Source of the DNA: a bacterium
GTDB taxonomy: Bacteria; Hydrothermota; DG-26; JAUXAN01
Assembly: GCA_030619885.1 (NCBI GenBank)
Contig: JAUXAN010000005.1
Span: 17,627-81,626, forward strand
Reading direction: 5' to 3'
Length of the DNA stretch: 64,000 nucleotides
The translations under genes and the position numbers were made by a program. A model generated the notes under the pieces. That model was given only the letters and a program-made list of their open reading frames with translations, was not told where the DNA came from and did no database searches. Positions within the stretch are counted from its first letter, which is position 1, and each line of letters opens with the position of its first letter. This document shows positions 61,903 through 64,000 of the stretch, in pieces.

Positions 61903-62469
61903 TCATTTTCCATTTGTTTCTTTTTTCGTTTTTTCCCAAAATTCGACCTCCTTTTTTCTTCCTTTTGTCGAAACATTGTAACTTTTTATCAATAATGAAA
62001 AGAAAATAACCATGAATACAAAAGCTATCACAACCATAATAATCGTATTTACTCTGATTAGTAAGAATAATCCTAAAACACTATTTAATGAAAATAAAAG
62101 AGGAAATTCAGCATTAGAGATTACTCTACTGATAAATGACGTTTGTATTTTATGTTTTCCTCCTAAAGTTTCCCATTTAAGTCCAGCAATCTCTGTTTCG
62201 ATAAACACTTCAATATAGGCTGCTACTCTAAAAATAGCCTGAAGCCTTCTAATTTCATCAAACCATAAAAAGGCAATCAACAACGCCGATGAAAGAAATA
62301 ATATATAGTTATTCCATGCAAGCCCCACACCTATAACACCTAATGTAATTATTATAGCAAGATTGATAATTTGATGGCGTCTCTCCAAATAGTGTCTTAT
62401 TTCTGCACGTAATTGCCGATATTCTTCTAATTTGGCTTCCATGGTATTATTTTCGGAATCCTTACCCAT
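61903..62469 (-). CDS. Cassette gene: four-helix membrane protein
   Basis: The protein has 188 aa from the ATG following GGTGG (the track starts at a GTG four codons earlier). An N-terminal coiled segment (MEAKLEEYRQLRAEIRHYLERRHQ) leads into two hydrophobic helices (IINLAIIITLGVIGVGL, YILFLSSALLIAFLWF), a ~60-residue soluble loop and two more helices (FPLLFSLNSVLGLFLLI, IIMVVIAFVFMVIFFSLL). This resembles membrane effectors common in accessory and defence islands, but no family is recognised. The cassette is bounded by GTTAGGCGACG and CGCCTAAC. Confidence 0.65.
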   Translation of the reverse strand: MGKDSENNTMEAKLEEYRQLRAEIRHYLERRHQIINLAIIITLGVIGVGLAWNNYILFLSSALLIAFLWFDEIRRLQAIFRVAAYIEVFIETEIAGLKWETLGGKHKIQTSFISRVISNAEFPLLFSLNSVLGLFLLIRVNTIIMVVIAFVFMVIFFSLLIKSYNVSTKGRKKEVEFWEKTKKETNGK

Positions 62470-62494
62470 TATATTTACCACCAGATTTTATTTC

Positions 62495-62584
62495 GCCTAA
62501 CGTTCCCAGCATATGCGACGTGCGACCGAAGGGAGCAATGTCCCGAAGGGCAAGGGCGATAGCCCGTAGCGTATATGCTGTGTT
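62495..62584. other. attC-like site interrupted by IS1182 element
   Basis: GCCTAAC-GTTCC-CAGCATATGCGACG ... CGTATATGCTG-T-GTT, the same design as the intact site at 56728. Immediately after GTT (62582-62584) the IS end GAGACTGTCGAAAAA begins, where GTTAGGC would be expected. Confidence 0.8.
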
Positions 62585-64000
62585 GAGACTGTCGAAAAAG
62601 TCATTTTGGAAAAGTTCCATTCTTTCTAAATAGTCATTTTTCAACATCTAATTCTAATCTCTGTTTTGTTGAACTCGCAAAGTCCACATCCACATATATT
62701 TCCTGATCTTTTAGCCATATTGCATCCCATAACATGCAATTTTCCCAATATTATGCACTATACAATATAGCAACCATTGAATATTCGCCTTTGCTTTTCC
62801 TCGCAATGTAAGGTAATCCATCCTTTTTTGTGTCCGTATGTTTGCAAAAACAGGTTCTACTATCTTCATCCTCTCGCTATAAATCTGTCGCCCTTCTTCT
62901 GTATCAATCTTCTTAATCATCTCTTTTGAAAAGTTCCGTTCATGTTTTTCTATCGGTATCGATAAATACCTTCTCTTCGTCTCCTTTTTCTTAAGACATT
63001 TCTCTCTTAACTTACAACCAGTACAATCTTTCTGTCTTGAAACATATTTTCTTAACACATAATTCTTTATTTTGGCTCTCCTGTTATCCAGTCTCAGTTC
63101 TTTTCCATTGGGACAAATGTACACATCCTTTTCTTTGTTATATTGAAAATCTTCTCTCGTGTATTTTTTCCTCTTATCTGGTTTATGTCTATCTGCTGTA
63201 GCAAACCGTGGATCTCTTTTCCGAAAGTTTACATCTGGTATATAAGCATCAAGTTTTTCATCACTGCATTTTTTTAAATTATCTTCGCTATGATAATTGC
63301 TGTCAGCAATAAATGTCTTTCCTTCAAAATAGCTCTCTCCCAGTCCAATTGCTTTCGCATTTTCTTTTGCACCTTCTATCATTGGTCCTACATGCTCATT
63401 GTCCTGGCCGTTCCCAAATGCTTCTGAGTGCACAATAATTTGATGTTTGGAATCTACTAATGCCTGACAATTGTAACCTTGTATTACTCCATGTGATGTT
63501 TTCATTTTTGCCGATTCGTTGTCTGTTATATTACTTTTTATCTCTTTGCCTCGTTTCCCTTGTTTGCTTTCATTCTCTGAAAGCCATTTCTCTATCTTTT
63601 CTGCCTTCGCTTTCAATTTCTTCATTTGTTTCTCCTTACTCTCCTTATCATCATTGATTGCTTCCATCGAATCTTCCTCAGCATCTGTTTTTATATGCTT
63701 CTCCATCAGGTACTTGATTGTTTTTTCCACTTTCTCTTTCTTCTTCCTCAAGTCTCCTTTTGTTCCACTCCATTCTTTGGAAGCATTTGAGGACAATTTG
63801 CACCCATCTATTGAAAACTTTGTACCTTCAAGTAAATTCATTTCATTGCAGACGAGCAAAATATTTCTAAAAAGGGACATAATTTCTTCTTTCATTGATG
63901 ATACAAATTTCGCTATAGTTGAATGATCAGGTTCTGACCATCCTGAAAGTGCTATAAATGTTACGTTTTCTCTGCACACTCTCTCAATCTTTCTTGATGA
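62585..64000 (-). mobile_element. IS1182-family insertion sequence (right part outside window)
   Basis: Left terminal sequence GAGACTGTCGAAAAAGTC at 62585; about 125 bp later comes the transposase stop. The inverted end is shared with the MITEs in the array, so this element or a relative could mobilise them. Confidence 0.85.
62711..64000 (-). CDS. IS1182-family DDE transposase (N-terminus beyond window)
   Basis: At least 429 aa; the frame stays open to the right edge (SSRKIERVCRENVTFI...), so the GTG start given at 63979 is internal. DDE motifs: SIDGCKLSSNAS (first Asp), FIADSNYHSEDNLKK (second Asp), KIVEPVFANIRTQKR (Glu), plus the cysteine-rich DCTGCKLREKC segment typical of IS1182/DUF772-type transposases. 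A charged linker (~95-160) separates the first motif from the rest. It appears intact within the window. Confidence 0.93.
   Translation of the reverse strand, partial: SSRKIERVCRENVTFIALSGWSEPDHSTIAKFVSSMKEEIMSLFRNILLVCNEMNLLEGTKFSIDGCKLSSNASKEWSGTKGDLRKKKEKVEKTIKYLMEKHIKTDAEEDSMEAINDDKESKEKQMKKLKAKAEKIEKWLSENESKQGKRGKEIKSNITDNESAKMKTSHGVIQGYNCQALVDSKHQIIVHSEAFGNGQDNEHVGPMIEGAKENAKAIGLGESYFEGKTFIADSNYHSEDNLKKCSDEKLDAYIPDVNFRKRDPRFATADRHKPDKRKKYTREDFQYNKEKDVYICPNGKELRLDNRRAKIKNYVLRKYVSRQKDCTGCKLREKCLKKKETKRRYLSIPIEKHERNFSKEMIKKIDTEEGRQIYSERMKIVEPVFANIRTQKRMDYLTLRGKAKANIQWLLYCIVHNIGKIACYGMQYG

Noticed and set aside
1-64000. tRNA or rRNA genes
   Set aside because: I scanned for GGTTCGA-type T-arms with CCA-proximal stems and rRNA signatures and found none convincing; this was by eye, so a tRNAscan run could still reveal one.

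Overview
The window is a bacterial chromosome segment of low to moderate GC. Its secreted proteins end in the FlgD-like / type IX-like sorting domain (YPNPF ... IYD.SGR ... GIYF ... L+), which points to the FCB group or a neighbouring candidate phylum (WOR-3/Cloacimonetes-like lineages are my guess). No 16S rRNA is present to settle it.

Layout. 0-5.5 kb: a synthetase beta/alpha pair plus a stand-alone citryl-CoA-lyase-type protein, a gingipain-like peptidase, coaX and tsaE. 5.5-13.7 kb: 4-OT tautomerase, a glutaminase-less GMP synthase (both minus strand), a secreted YCF48-type propeller protein, a mutarotase-fold-like protein with a GCS2-type ligase, a decayed Y1 transposase and a secreted prolyl oligopeptidase. 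13.9-15.8 kb: a restriction-modification pair bounded by an attC-like hairpin. 16-25.7 kb: housekeeping genes (C26 peptidase, ComFB, gcvPB, zinc-ribbon protein, RNase H, clpC, ribF, yceD) and the RNase P RNA gene, whose P3 arm carries a GIY-YIG endonuclease ORF. 26.5-39.2 kb: four large exported propeller/DOMON-type proteins with sorting domains or calcium repeats, and a HEAT-repeat/ArsP-type permease fusion. 39.2-46.5 kb: ftsH, folE, a one-gene cassette-like insertion, a giant CPBP membrane protease and an MNT nucleotidyltransferase beside a broken HEPN toxin. 46.6-52.4 kb: a DUF5916-type outer-membrane protein and a four-gene membrane operon ending in a DUF6754-type protein.

52.8-62.6 kb is the most remarkable accessory region. 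It is an integron-style gene-cassette array without an integrase inside the window. All genes are on the minus strand, and most cassettes start and end with mutually complementary sequences of the GTTAGGC / GCCTAAC or GTTATAC / GTATAAC type. Cargo: a membrane protein, a TrlF-like PHP-ATPase, a Bpu10I-like restriction-modification pair, a GHKL ATPase fused to a HExxH peptidase module, a helical protein and a four-helix membrane protein; several look like defence genes. IS1182-type ends and miniature relatives sit against the GTT core of these sites. An IS1182-family transposase runs off the right edge.

The genome is rich in small dispersed repeats: palindromes (some read through in frame inside N-terminal signal regions), a GGATCCGTATGG motif family, and a hairpin directly in front of three exported-protein genes. 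Several strong sigma-70-type promoters sit so close to the start codon that leaderless transcripts are predicted.
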